The notes: generated by a model not told the origin, from the sequence alone. DNA of 64,000 nt from Prunus persica (GCF_000346465.2 NC_034009.1:27114561-27178560), one strand, 5' to 3'. Shown: positions 37,239 through 52,208, counted from the stretch's first letter. Numbers and translations: made by a program.

Positions 37239-39148
37239 ATTAATTTTTTTGTTCCCCTTTATTCCAATATATATACTAGCTATAAGAAAGATTCCTTGTA
37301 GCTAGGGCATGCATGGATGAAGGGAAAATTAGAAGAAGGAGATAAAAATCATCACTGCTTGATGATTGTGGTGAAATAATAGAACGTCTAGATGCAAGAG
37401 GTTAAGGACAGAAGAAAGTAAGAGAAGGGAGAACTTGAGGAGAAGTTTCTTTTTCTTTGGGTGGAGGGGGCAGTTTAATTTTTACTTCATGGGGTTGGGG
37501 TGGTTGGTTATCTTTATAGGATTGAGGGTTTATGTTGCACTTTCTCGAACGTTGAGAGAGAGAAAGAGAGAAAGAAAGAAAGAGAGAGAGGGGCTTAGCT
37601 GGTTTGGAACGTGACATGGGGAGAGAACAACTTTGCTTTATACTGACTGAGAAGGTCCCGATACGACACTCTTCTTTTGCTTTGCTTTGGTTTGTGTATT
37701 TTCATGCATCTCTACGATGCCAAAAGACCATCCCTTACGTACAACAGGATGAAAGCAAAAACCTAAAAAGGGATATTGGGGTTGTCCACTGTGACATCAA
37801 ATCTCCATGTCTCTTGGTCCATAATCTCCATATAAAAGGGCATATATAGGTAGAATAAAACTAATATATAATGGATTTACATCTAAACGTGGGGCCATCC
37901 CGGTGGAGTGAGCTGATTGGAATTGGATTATTTATAATTAAAGAGAGCAAACGAATAACGTTGGGTTTGTAATTAGGTGGTTAAACATATATTCTTGTCA
38001 AGCGAAACAACATTACAGTATGATTGATTTTAAGTTTAAAATGAAATTCAAAATGAATTCTTTAATTGTGTACAAAAAGATAGATTCAAAGGTTAAAGTC
38101 AAGTGAAAACAAGAACCAGTCACTCATTCAACTGGAAATTTTTTTGGGCATTTGAACTCTGAATTGAAGCTGTCACAACTCATATTTAAAGTTGGTAAAA
38201 ATCTGTTAACCGTAATTAACAGTCCGGTCGCATACCCTACTTTTTCATAATTGAAAAATATAATACCATAATGTGGATTATAACAAAAATAATTACCCCA
38301 AGGGAAAATTTGTGTATGTTCAATTAATAATTAGTATTGATATAATATTTTGGGAAATGTTTTTATGCTAATCAGATATTGTGGATGTATATGATCCAAA
38401 TTAACAACACTGGTGAAGGTTTTATCCATGTCCACCGTACTGTTATTGGAATGGCCTTTCGTCCCTTGTACTCTCTTTCTTTCTGTTGATTTAATATGTC
38501 ACCTTTTTGGTTGCTTTAAGGTTTCGGTCATGTTGAGTTTGTGGATTTTGTTTGGACTTATGATTAATTGTGGTGATGTGGCCTAATAATTTTAGTACAG
38601 TTTTTGTCCGTTTTAGTTTAGTTTTTGACATGTTAGTTTATTGCCCTATTGGGATTGGTACTTTAAATGTCATGTTGATGTCTTTGATTGTACTGTTAAA
38701 GTTTATCTAATGAAACTTATCTTGGTAAAAAAATTTATTTATAAAAAAGTTGCCATTAAGACGCCTGCAAGAATCCAGTACTCCAAAACATAACTATAGA
38801 GTTCAGAGTTGATCAATTCAATAATATTATTATGTACTTTAAAATTCCGGCCAGGCATGGTCCACAAAATTATGCTTTGATAACTTGAACCACTCTTTAG
38901 TTGGGGACTCTTGCTAATTTAATACGTTAAATATCCTGCAACCTTTCCCTTGGAATTTCAGCACACGATCCTTTGGGAATATCTATATATATATATATAT
39001 ATATAGAAGAAGGATTTTATAACATGATTGTCCATGAACATGAGCTCTGAATAGACTGCACATATATAGAAGCTGGTTCTTTGCAAGAGGTGGTTTTGAT
39101 TAGGGAGAATATATATATATATATATATATATATAGAGCAGGGCCTCA

Positions 39149-39155
<7 letters not shown>

Positions 39156-39195
<40 letters not shown>
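39156..39195 (+). repeat. (CT)n microsatellite
   Basis: About 20 CT units next to an (AT)n tract at 39109-39135. Confidence 0.9.
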
Positions 39196-39197
<2 letters not shown>

Positions 39198-39734
39198 CTC
39201 CACAAGGCCAAAGGCATTCGCATTTCGCACATTTTGTCTTATCCATTCTATATGAATCTAACAGGAGAACAGTAGAAACACTAAAAATTCTTGTTGGAAG
39301 CGAATCAAATGCTTCTCATCATCACTGTATTAGCTTCTTGTTGAAGGTAAATAAAGCTACATAAACTAACCAGCTAAAGCCAAAGGTTAATCCTTTATAT
39401 ACTTCGACTCTCTTTATATATATAGCTTCCATTTTCTTTTTTGCGCCATGCTGGTGCAGGCACTATAATATTGCACAGGCCAAGCTTCCAAATATCATAT
39501 AGTACTATAGATGATGTTGACACGAGAATACAAAGAAACTACAACAAATCAAAATAAATACTTCAATATCAAGCAGAACCAAACTAAGCTAACTATATAA
39601 TGATGTACAAGATATGGGATGTCGACATGTAACAGAAATGACTCATTAAAAGAAACTTTTTATACACTCGTGTCAGATTGATTTGAAATTCGTCTACAAC
39701 AAAGGAAGAACACATTATATATGATGTACGATAC

Positions 39735-39737
<3 letters not shown>

Positions 39738-39771
<34 letters not shown>
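39738..39771 (+). repeat. Poly(T) run
   Basis: More than 30 consecutive T. On the minus strand it reads as a poly(A), but I found no retroposon body attached. Confidence 0.9.
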
Positions 39772-39774
<3 letters not shown>

Positions 39775-40335
39775 GTAAAGTAAGATGTGGACTACCATCA
39801 CATACAATAATTTATTCATTTGTACTTAAGTTACAAATTCCTTTTATCTAAAATCCTATATCAAAAGGTGTCACAATTCCATAGGGTTGTTTTGTCTTGA
39901 TTATTTGAATGGCGGCTTATTTATATGTACACACACATTCCTTGGCAGTTGGCTGCTTTGCATAATATATTAGAGACAAATCTAGATAGTGGAATGGTCC
40001 AATAAAGAATATATAAGGAAAAGAAACATGAGAGGTATCGTCCTTATAATTTCGATATAAATCTGTCGTTCGGGAATTGGGATATGGAATCCATTCTAAA
40101 TTGGCTTATCCCTTTGGTACAAAACAGTCCAGTTGAAAACCATATCCACCAATAATGCAGAAAAGTAGTCTTGTTCTTCCCACCCAATGGCATGCAAATT
40201 GCAATGCATAATCTTTACGGCTGCTGTATATATCGCAAATCGAGATCATCAAGAAAAATTAGATTACCCAAGATTTGAATATAATTATTATTGGTGGGTT
40301 TGTGAACAAATTAGGAAAGTTGATGGAGACAAAAT

Positions 40336-40561
40336 TAGGGCTCATTTGGAAGTGATTTTGGATAGACCAAAATCACTTATGGGAAGAAGCAACTCCCACG
40401 TGCTTCTCCAGAAAATCATTTTTAGTGATTTTAAGTGATTTTGGGGAGAAGCACCTCCTATGTGCTTTTCCATAAAATCACTTAAATTGATTATATGTAA
40501 AAGTGATTCTCTATAAAAGTGATTATTGGCCTATCCAGAATCACTCCCAAATGAACTCTTA
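40336..40561. mobile_element. hAT-like MITE (226 bp)
   Basis: It starts TAGGGCTCATTTGGAAGTGA and the reverse complement of its end starts TAAGAGTTCATTTGGGAGTG. Inside, segments such as AGTGATTTT recur in both orientations. The 8 bases on either side (GACAAAAT, GTCAACTT) match at 5 of 8, a possible decayed target duplication. Confidence 0.68.
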
Positions 40562-41051
40562 GTCAACTTGATGGTTAAATGGAAATATTATATATTGCAA
40601 AACCTAAACCTATCTAGCTAATTAAGGTTGAAACCTTAAATTAAAAAAAGAAAAAAGATGTATGAGATTCTGTCAATCAATCTTTTCTACGTAGTTTCAT
40701 TCCATCCTTATATATACTCTTGAGAATATATATATATATATATATATATATATCATAGAGATAGAGGTGGACTTAATTTTGGTTGGCTTATAGCTGTATG
40801 TACTTAGGGCTGCTAGCTAGCATATCATATTCATATAAATCTCATCGTTTATGGATTCGTACACGACAACTTAGTGAAATGTTCCTACTTATTCGATATG
40901 TTTAAGGCTCGAATATAAATCAGCATGTATAATTGGCAACAAATTAAGGGCCCTCCAAGCGATATTTATTCTGTGCTTTTGCATTGCATTCATGCACTAC
41001 GTACCATGCTATATATTCCAACCCTCACTAAAGAAGCATGCTTAAAAAAAC

Positions 41052-41055
<4 letters not shown>

Positions 41056-41113
<58 letters not shown>
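41056..41113 (+). repeat. (GA)n microsatellite
   Basis: About 29 GA units, near-perfect. Confidence 0.95.
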
Positions 41114-41117
<4 letters not shown>

Positions 41118-41400
41118 CATTTCCAGTCATTTTTCTCGTGCAAGATTCTTTAATTAACACGTCAACAACTCTTACAAAATGGAGGCTTATCAACTATCTT
41201 GTTTAAATTTATTCACTCTTCAAGAGTGTTGAGCATATAGTACATATATGCTTTTCTCCACTTTTCTCCCCTTGCTTAGCACCTAAGATCGAAATCTCAG
41301 GTTGTCTTTGAGCCCCCTCCCCTTATTGTAATTTGTAATCGCTGTATTTCAAAAAAGGAAAAGAGAAAAGAATTGGTATCTAAGCATGAACAATATTTTC

Positions 41401-41457
41401 AAAATTTTGTGACTCATTGCAAAAGCAGTTTATTTTTACAATGAGTCACAAAATTTT
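41401..41457. repeat. Perfect 19-bp inverted repeat
   Basis: AAAATTTTGTGACTCATTG at 41401-41419 is the exact reverse complement of 41439-41457, with a 19-nt spacer. Just outside both arms lies the direct repeat CATGAACAATAT. Each arm contains TGACTCA/TGAGTCA, a GCN4/AP-1-like bZIP site. Confidence 0.85.
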
Positions 41458-42289
41458 CAACATGAACAATATACCACAAGTAGAGAAAAATCCTGAAGGC
41501 TCAAATCGCATTGGGTTTCTTATGTTTACTTGTGAGGATAATTTTGAGTTAGTGACATCCATATCATTTGGTTTTGTAAAAGAAAAATAATATTAACCAT
41601 ATCCAGCTACATGTTTATGTAAAATGTGATAAAGACATCAATTTCAATATGTTGATTTTACATAATGTCGTTAATGGAAATCATAAACAAGTTATATATA
41701 CTTACCTTAATATAACATACAATTACCATAATCTTAATGTAGCCTATAATTATTGTAACTCCAATGTAATTTACACATTCCATAATCCTAATGTAACCTA
41801 CACATTATGTAACCCTAATGGAACCTACAATTACCACAATCCTAAGGTAACATTTACCGTTTTATAGGAGTTTCTTTAGTTTAAGTTATTTATTTTCGGG
41901 AACGATCCTTTACTTGTACCCTAGGTTTTACTTTGGATTATTTTAATCTATTAATTAGGTTGAACGATTTTCACACCAAGTTCTTTGAATATAAACTTGT
42001 ATTGTATTTGACAATGAATCCAATATAAATAAATAAAGTAATAACATTTACTCAGCTATGCACACTCATCCTAATATAAATTTTTGTATATACGAAAAAT
42101 GCCTTTTGGCCAGGACTGAAATATTTGTCAAATTATCGATATCGATAAAATAAAAATATTAAAATTTTAAAAAATATTCATTTAGTTAATTATATATTCT
42201 TTTGACCAAAATAAAAGAAGAATTGAATAAAATGTAGTGCATAGTGAGTTGGAGAAATTTAAGGTGACTATGTTGCAAGCTGGCAATGA

Positions 42290-42579
42290 TCTATATATAT
42301 ATAAAGCAAAAGACAGAGAATGGTGAAACATTCAAAATACCAGAAAATGCCCTTGGTTAATGCAAACATTAAAAATTAAAATTATTAATTAAATGAGGAT
42401 AATATAGTAAATTCACAATTTTTCGTATTAAAAAAATTAAAATTAAAAGAAAATTCAGATAATGGATCCTATTTTTATGGAACACAAATATCCATTATCT
42501 TTTTTAATTCTAAAATAAATTAAAAAAATTTTAAAAAAAAAACCTCTCGCATGCGCTGAAGCGCGTGCAGAGAGGCTAG
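42290..42579 (+). mobile_element. Short non-autonomous Helitron, copy 3 (290 bp), best preserved
   Basis: Starts TCTATATATATATAAAGC after an A and ends with a strong hairpin (CCTCTCGCATGCGC, loop TGAA, GCGCGTGCAGAGAGG) immediately followed by CTAG and then T. These are the three diagnostic Helitron features: 5' TC, 3' hairpin with CTRR, and A/T target. It has no coding capacity. Confidence 0.88.
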
Positions 42580-42815
42580 TTATGTATTATATGTAAAATT
42601 GTGAATAATATCACACCTATTTACTTTTTTTTATTTTTTATATAAATGATTTCACACATACTTATATTATATTATTTGAGTAATTTTCAATAATAGATAA
42701 TGAACACGTAACATGTGCAAAGTACTTTATGATATATTTTTCATAAAGTCTTGAAAAATAAAACTAGTCAATTTGAAATAAATTGAATTGGTAAAATTCA
42801 TACCAATAGCAACAC

Positions 42816-43237
42816 TAAGAGCACTTCCACACTGCAGTTTAGCTCGGGCATGAGGGGGCTCAAGCCCCATGTCTTGCTTCCAACGGGTTTTAGCAGCTCG
42901 GGTAGGAGGTGGGTCCAAGCAATTGGGCAAGCCCAAAGGCAAAACGAGCCCGAGCTCGTGCTTGGGGGCTGCTGACGTTAGCAACGAAATTTTTTTTAAA
43001 AAAAAAACCAAAAATTTCAGATTTTTTTAATTAATAAATACCTAGCCATATTTATCACTTCACACACCAAACTCCGTACAAATTCTTCTCCTCATATCTC
43101 ATGTGAATAGTGGTTGCCCTTGGATTGCCATGGCAATAGATGGAAACACAACAAGCCTTTTGCAAGGGCTGCCATTATTCACGTAAATAGTAATAGCCCT
43201 TGCCCTTCACCATGGCAAATGGATGGAAGTGTTCTAA
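42816..43237. mobile_element. Harbinger-type MITE (416 bp) with TAA duplication
   Basis: TAA occurs at 42816-42818 and 43235-43237. The element begins GAGCACTTCCACAC and its reverse complement begins GAACACTTCCATCCATTTGC. The ends, the internal ACGAGCCCGAGCTC block and the ATTCACGTxAATAGTA motif are shared with the larger Harbinger at 58811-61760, so it is probably a deletion derivative of that family. Confidence 0.8.
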
Positions 43238-44180
43238 TCCATACTACATTGACCAAATTAGTGCCAACGCTCTTTTTTCCTAAAATTGAACCAAATCATA
43301 GATTGGGGAAAACAAAAATTAGCGAAAATATAATGATTAGGGTTGTGTCCACACTTGTAGCTAGTGTGAGAAATTACAAAACTTTAAGCATTATGGAAAT
43401 ATACCGTCCACTTTTTATATTATATATTAGGAAGGGAGATTTCTATTCAAATAGAAAACTAAAATTCAAGGAAACAAGTTTCAGCGAGCACTAAAGGGAA
43501 AGCTTAGAGACGAAATTCAAATAAACAAAGGTTGTTTTATTATTTACGTCATATGCCAATTTTCAATAATCATGGAAAATTCTACAATCTCCAAAGGATA
43601 TAAACCCTTAAATTGAGACAAAATGACATGGGCAAATCTTGAGGACTTGGATACACCATGTTGCTACATATGTGAGGATTTGATAGATGATAAGTTAGAC
43701 ATATATCATACTCACTACTTTTTGTATGCAATTACTGAACAGTAAGGTAGTGTTTGGAATCCCAATATGCAATTGCCAATTTAAGGAACAACCTTTGCAT
43801 TGCTAGTATGCAAATACCAATTTTTTTATATTGTTTTTTGTTACAAGTACTAACAAAAATAATTTCAGTTTGGCTATTTGGATTTATATAAAGCTACCTA
43901 AGTTTTTTTTATTTATTATTATTATTATTATTTGGTTATAAGTTAGTGAAATTGCCTATTTTATTTTCGCTCAGCCACGTCAAGTTGGCAATCAACAAAC
44001 AGGAACTACGTAATCGCACTTTCAATTTGCGAAAACCGACTTCCTAAGTGGCAATTGCTAAATGACCTCTGTCATTTGAGCTCCAAATTGCTCATAGGTT
44101 TAATTACTTCAAACTACTCACAAAACTAATAGTTAAATCAAAATCATAGCAATTGAGATAATTTTCATTGTTTTTTAGGC
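43238..44180. other. Intergenic, possible repeat end
   Basis: No gene. GTAGTGTTTGGAATCCCAAT at about 43746 resembles a hAT-type TIR, but I could not find its partner. An (ATT)n tract lies at about 43912-43932. Confidence 0.35.
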
Positions 44181-44189
44181 TATTACAAT

Positions 44190-44387
44190 ATTATGTATTA
44201 TATGGTAAACCTTTGTGTTGTAAAGAAGATGCGAAATATTGTAAATGAGATCTACGAGTTTATGGATACAATTTACGAGTTTATGGAATTTTCATGTCCA
44301 AAACAGTGTAACATGAATTCTTACTATTGTAAACCTTGGTTTTTACAAAATAAAGACCCAATTTTACTTCTTCAAGGTCCAACAATA
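44190..44387. repeat. TTGTAA/TTACAA-rich element, segment 1
   Basis: Related phrases (ATTGTAAATGAGATC, TTTATGGAATTTTCATGTCC, CTTGGTTTTTACAA, CTTCAAGGTCC) match the arrays at 46345-48250 and 52836-53051. It appears to be the left part of the same element, cut by the LINE-like insertion that follows. Confidence 0.6.
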
Positions 44388-46344
44388 TCGAAAAAAAAAT
44401 TGAATTTTAAGGAATGTGCTAAATGAGAAGATAAGGATGCTCTCTCACATAGGGGTGGGCACTCAAACCGGCGAATCGGAAATCCGAGCCGAACCGTACC
44501 GAACCAAACCGAAAAAAAACCGAGTTGACCAAAAAGTCAAAAACCGGTCAAAAACCGAACCGGACCGGTTTGGACCGGTTCCGGATCCGGTTCCATGTCT
44601 TCAAAAACCGAACCGGGCCGAACCGAACCGGTGAAACTAAAAAAATATATAATTTCAATATATATTTATATTTAATGCTATATTTTTAATTTCACTAAAA
44701 AAAACCTAATATTTATCCAAGTTCAATGTCAAAATATCTCTCTTTTCTTACTTTAATATTTATTTTTTTATATGAAATTGAGTAATTTGTTAATTTTCAA
44801 GTAAAAAAATAATATTTCAGTTGAGAATTGTATTAAAAAATAATTTAAAAAAATAATTTTTATAATCCGGTTCAAAACCGAACCGGAACCGGAACCGGAC
44901 CGAAACCGGTTCAAACCGAACCGGACAGTTTTTGAAATTTTTTTTATTAAAACCGAACCGAACCAAACCGGATGAATAGTACCGGATCGGTTCTAATTTT
45001 AGGCAAAAACCGGTCCAAACCGAACCGTGCCCACCCCTACTCTCACACGCAAGGAGAGCCAAGCGAAAACATTAGGGTTTAAGTTTTTCTTTTTCCTTCT
45101 TCGGTCCGCTGTCGTCACTAGCTTATCAGAATAAGGAGTGTTGATCCCTACTTTTCATCGTCGCACCACTTTCTAGTTACGATTGGTTTTGTTGCGAGTA
45201 CGATTTTCACGATGCAGTGGTTGTGGGGTTTCCTCTTGGTGTAACGGTAACTCTTTGTATGGTCTCCTTCGTTGTTGGGTTTTTTTTTATGCGGGCTTTA
45301 CGATTTGTTTTGGTATTTGTGGAGTTTGCTCTCTTGTGTTGTGATTTGTTGGTGGTGCTAACTTGGGTCTAGCGGAGGTTGGCGGTTGAATTTTTATTGG
45401 GTTGTATGGATCTACTGCAATCTCGGCCTTCTGGTTTTGACCTTCCTTTTCTCGGGGTTGGGCAAGACTTCAAGCAGCTTGGGATGTGGGGTGCCATCTT
45501 TGTACCCTTGTTTACGGTTCTATTTGATTTCTCTATGATAGGGACCACAGATCCGGGTGGTTGTCGAGCCCTTGGTGATCTTAAGCAATGTTTTAGAAGA
45601 CACCTTGTGCTCATGAATTCTTCTGGTGAGTATAGAATTTGCATCGCATATTTTGTTGATAAGGCAACGGGGACTAGCCTAGAGGGTCTCCCAGGTCTCC
45701 CAGATGTGTTTGCTGGAACACTTGTGGGCTTGACATATGATAAACGTTCCTACTATGATGATCTTATGTTGAAAGTTCGTCATGCTAAGAGGCCAATCTT
45801 GATCCCCCTAACTTGACGGTTAGGAGTATGGATTAGGAGATAAGGAGATGGTTTAGGTGCTTCGGCTGGCTCTGCTATGACGCTTATTATTATGCTGTAT
45901 ACAAAGAACTATGTGTGCATAGGAGGTTTTCTTTGACAATATTACATTATGGTGAGATGCTCTTTGTTGGGCTTGAAGCTGTGTTTTGTTTTGTTTGGAT
46001 TTTGGGGAGATATCATTTGGTGCTTCTGCTTGTTCTGTCTTTGATGCTCACGATAGGTTTTTGGCATTATACAAAGAACTATACGAGCATAGAAGTCATT
46101 CTTTGACAGTTTTACATTATGGTGGATGTTATTTGCTGAGCTTGTAGTTGTGCTCTATGTTATTTCATTTTTGGTCTTTGTTCTTTGACTCTCTTGTAGT
46201 CTAATGCATGTGTGACACTCTTTTTCCTCCCCAGAGTTTCCCATATGGTTGTACTTGGAAGGTTTTAATGAAGCTGCATTTCTACGTGCAGGTTCTATTG
46301 CATTGTTCTTGGAATATTAATGAAATTTCTCTTCTAAAAAAAAA

Positions 46345-46355
<11 letters not shown>
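44377..46355 (+). mobile_element. LINE-like retroposon, copy 1, with a nested hAT MITE
   Basis: GTCCAACAATA occurs at 44377-44387 and 46345-46355 and is a plausible 11-bp target duplication. The insert ends with ATTAATGAAATTTCTCTTCT and a run of A, as retroposons do. Much of it (about 45060-46320) is homologous to 53060-54690. The 45379-45816 frame is open for 145 residues but matches no family I know, so I do not call a gene. The first 48 bp after the duplication are not shared with copy 2. The nested MITE at 44450-45039 came later. Confidence 0.6.
44442..45047. mobile_element. hAT MITE (590 bp) rich in ACCGAACCGG
   Basis: Perfect 8-bp target duplication CTCTCACA at 44442-44449 and 45040-45047. 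Perfect 13-bp TIR TAGGGGTGGGCAC at both ends of 44450-45039. The subterminal regions are packed with ACCGAACCGG/CCGGTTCGGT-like motifs on both sides of an AT-rich core. Confidence 0.88.
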
Positions 46356-48250
<1,895 letters not shown>

Positions 48251-48602
48251 ATATGGTGATTAGGGTCCGGACATAGGTCACAAACAACACACACGAGCAT
48301 CAAAATCTAGGGCTAGTGCAAACTCACATATATTGCAGCAAATCCATGCCACAAATAAACTATTTCATTAATCATCAAACATAAAACTTCTCTATAACTA
48401 TTACATTAGTCGTATTTATAGCTTTTACAAGACTTGGGCACCAATGCTACTTGGTCCAAAAGTAAACTAATTAATTATAAAATCACACATAAATAATAAA
48501 AGATATCCTAAAATTACATAAATAAGAAAATAATAATATCCCATAAAATAAAAAATTAAATGGTAATATTTGTCTTGATCCACCACATTTGCTCCTGCAT
48601 CA
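48251..48602 (-). repeat. 3' LTR of the minus-strand element
   Basis: 352 bp, roughly 85-90 percent identical by eye to 52487-52835, with shared GGCACCAATGCTACTTGGTCC-like and TATCCTAAAATTACATAA motifs. Confidence 0.8.
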
Positions 48603-49439
48603 GACTTCCCTGTTTGGAAAGAATTCATCCACGAATTCAAGCCGTTGATTGAGGAAAATCCGAATAGAATCTTCAATTGCTTCATATTAATTCTGGATCT
48701 TTTAGTACCCAATTGAAACCTTCCTTCCCAAATAAAAAAGATATTTATAATATTTGTTATTCTAGGCTTCTTCTTACTCCCTCTAACAATGCAAATGTTT
48801 CTCTCTAGAACCGTGAACATACTGACAAAATCAACAAGATTCTTAGCAACCTCCCAGGCGAAAACATTAAGGTCCGTAAAAGCAATAATATCTTCGGAAA
48901 TTTTCTTCGATTGTTGGAATTTTAAGAATATGGGAAAAGCATGGAATGTTCCCTTCCAATTCTCCATATTTAATGCAATATTGATCTCTCATTGATTCTC
49001 ACGGGCCACGACCCAAATAATTTTCATTGCAATTTTCACAATTGCAAGGATCAAATATTGGAGGCAAGTCTAAATTTAATAATTGTGACGAAGAACAAGA
49101 TGCACCAAAATTACTAAATCCATTTGTACATTAAAAAACACAATGAGAATCAATATACCCCTCTTCACTTGACTCACACAGCAGAGTGCATGTTAAAGAA
49201 TGAGGTGGCTTTAGTACATGCAAATTTCGTAAATGACTTACAAGTGGCTACCATTAATATTAGAGTATGAAAGATATTTTGTTTCTTTACATGTATATCT
49301 TTTCTTACTGTCATTAATTTGAAGAAGTTATCCAAATAGGTACCATTGATAACAAGTGGCTACCATTGATAACAAGTTGTTACCAGCCAATAGGTACATT
49401 GGATTGCCGCCTCTTTTGTTGTTTAAATAGGAAACCTTC

Positions 49440-51020
49440 TACGTTAAGAACTTGTGGTTTATCGTATGGGCTGCACCAAAATAGATTCAGCTGCATCCTC
49501 AACTTGTGATACTCGCAAGTGCACGACCGTTCAGTAGTATAGCATATGTAAGTGCAAGGTCGATCCCACGAGGATTGATGATAGATTGATTCAATTCGAT
49601 TCCCTATGAAAAATAGAAATTGGGTGTTCTGATTAGGTAAGGAAAACAAAAACAAAACTTGAATGACGAAAGTAAACACTTAAATAAAAGAAAAAAATAA
49701 CTAGCTCAAGCAAATCAGTTAACAAGTTTAATTTAGATTCACGGATTGATTCTAGTTAAAGTATGATTAAGCCATAGTGTCTGGTCCTAACCTTGTAGTC
49801 CTAATTCTCTAATGTGATCCTCTGTTGTCAAACCTAATTAAAGCATTAGAAATCCATTAAGTATAGAAGAATGTTTTAAACAACCAAGCATGTATCTAAT
49901 CCATGTTTTCGAATGTCCATACATACTCTTCCTATCCATAGTTCAATTCGCATTAAAGCATATGGTGTCTACTCTTAATTTCAACCAAGATAGCTAACAT
50001 ACAAGTTTTAATGGTGATCAATCATTCAAACAAGCATATTAATTTATAAGCATAATGAATAAGAACAAGAACCATAATTGAAACTTGGGAACTAATCAAA
50101 CTTGAAAACTTAAAATAAGAAATTACATTACAATGAAAAATAAAGTACAACTGAGAAAAACGTAAAGGAAAATTTAGCAAAAAGGTTTTGTTACAACAAT
50201 TGAGAACTTGAAATAAAAACTAAGAGAATTTGAGGGAAAGAATGGAGAGATGTTTAAGAACTTAGAGAATTTGATGAAGAGAAGGGAGAGGTGTTTGAGA
50301 ACTTAGAGAATTTGATGAAGAGAAGGGAGAGGAGCTCTAGAGAGGTGTTTAAGAGCTCCCTCACTTGGGGTGTGCTTGAAAGCTGGAGAATCTCACTATT
50401 TATAGGCCTAATGGAAGTAAAAATCTGAATTGAGTATTGCTTCTACCTACAACACCCACTTCACCAACTTTACCTAACTTCCCCACAAAAATTAATTAGC
50501 TCATGCATATGTCGTGCATGACAATGCATTGCAGTCTACATGTAGGCTTGTTTTGAGCTTGTTCCTCCATTCATAAAATTATGGAACAATATGGGTCTTG
50601 AATCTCTTTGTCTTATCTTTCCAACCATATGTAGCCCAATTCAAGGAAAAATAGGAAAGGCCTTTAAATGTCATTTTTGGCACAGTAATGCAGATGCTGC
50701 CGAAGCTGCCAAAACTTGCATAACTTCCTCTACAAGACTCAAAATCATGAACCGTAAAATGCTCCAGAATCTAGACTCCCACATCTTTCCGATGGTGTTA
50801 GGCTCATTAGCTGGTTCTTCCTGAGCATGTACAGTCCAATTCGTGAAGTTGACTGATCTGCAGACACAATTTTGAACTAACTTGACTCCAAAATTCATTA
50901 AATGAGTCCCAAAGCTTTATACACTGAAACTAACATAAAAGAGATTAAAGGCACACGTTTAACTAAAAAACATAACGAAATTATAAGCTAGAAGGATACA
51001 AAATTATATACAATTATGCA
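49440..51020. other. Unclassified non-coding repeat inside the LTR element
   Basis: It contains phrases such as CTCGCAAGTGCACG and AAGGTCGATCCCACGAGGAT. These recur, as I remember, in non-coding parts of large plant retrotransposons. I found no frame, TIR or clear duplication, so the origin is not resolved. Confidence 0.35.
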
Positions 51021-51239
51021 CTGATCAGAACTTGCACAGTAATACATGCGAAGAGAAAAAAAAACAGAGAGGAAAGAAAATAGAAAGAAGGAAAGATAGT
51101 AAGACAGGTAGAGATAAGAAGAAGTATTGGAGGGAAATAGAGCAGAAGACTGAGTTTTTGAATGTGGTGAAAAATTGAGAAACACCTAACATTTCTAGCA
51201 AAAGCTTTGGTGTCAAGTTAGCGGTTTCTTGGGGGCCTT

Positions 51240-52208
51240 TTACAAAGATTGATTTAATTAAATTTCATGAGCATTATATTATGCATGGTATTACAGTTTG
51301 GTTGACATTCCTTGTATTGGGTGTTTACGTATTCTTAACTATTTGAACAATGTTGGCATAATTATATATACATTAGTAATGTTTTAAATGGTTACATTGT
51401 TGTGAGGATATGTAAAAGCCATAATTATATCATGTCATGGAAATTGGTTGGAATTGTTGGGTTAGGAAAATAATGATGGAAACAGAGGGTAATGGAAATG
51501 ATCTTTTGTGTAGTTGAGTCTAATTCTTGGCAGGTACCAGATCTGAGAGATCCTATAGTGCACATGATTTTTATTGGGTGATACAGGATTGGCGACAGGG
51601 AGTTAGACAAGATGATTAACAAAAGGGGATTTATGTGATGATTTAGATGGGGGATAGTTCATATAAATAGGCATTTGGGACCAAGTGGTATAAGCATGGT
51701 ATGAGTCGTGCAGGTTTGCTTGTTGAGTTATATGAATTAACGGGATTAGATAAAGAGCATTCGTGCATTAATTTTATTAATATGATATTTGGTTGTGTGT
51801 TTGTATATCACTTAATTTAGTTATATCAATTTACCCTCAAAAGGTTTATGTCCCTACTGAGTTGTGGTTTCGCTCACCTCCTAACAGATTTTGCAGCTAC
51901 GTACTGAACTTGAAATCTAGAGCTTGTGATGATTTTGGCATATCTATATAGTGTATTATGTACATAGCTTGTGGATGAATAATGAGCTACTCTTTTAGTG
52001 AACTCTTGAATAGTTTTAACTATATAAAAATTATAAGATTTCAGATGTTGTCGTTTCCGCTGAATATTCTATGTGAAATATTTATTTTATTTTATTTAAA
52101 TGTTTCTTCACATTTTAGTTATAGATTTATTATTATTAAATTCTATAATTAAGGTGTGAATCACGTCATAACCCAAGGTTACATAAATTCGTAGGTTGGG
52201 GTGTGACA
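51240..52208 (+). mobile_element. Probable gypsy-type LTR remnant nested in the minus-strand element
   Basis: The right end GGTTGGGGTGTGACA is a typical gypsy LTR terminus, and CCTACTGAGTTGTGG...CGCTCACCTCC...GATTTTGCAG is the usual segment upstream of it. The 5' boundary is not clear. Insertion of this fragment between the primer site and the rest of the host element implies it is younger. Confidence 0.5.

Larger units (their letters stand above)
37239..40335. other. Intergenic upstream of the CLE gene
   Basis: About 3 kb with no accepted gene. It contains (AT)n tracts at about 38982-39004 and 39109-39135, a (CT)n tract at 39156-39195, and a poly(T) run of over 30 at about 39738-39771. At about 38455-38740 there is a stretch resembling a LINE 3' tail (ending TTATCTTGGTAAAAAAATTT), too weak for a separate call. 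Confidence 0.4.
40562..42289. other. Intergenic
   Basis: Contains (AT)n at 40729-40752, (GA)n at 41056-41113, the hairpin at 41401-41457, a stretch at 41690-41860 in which TAACCTACA/ATTACCATAATCCTAATG-like units recur loosely, and an ATCGATATCGAT cluster at about 42137. No gene was seen. Confidence 0.4.

Noticed and set aside
45379..45816. 145-codon protein-coding gene
   Set aside because: It lies within a retroposon copy whose paralogue at 53.9 kb is not open, and no family motif is visible.
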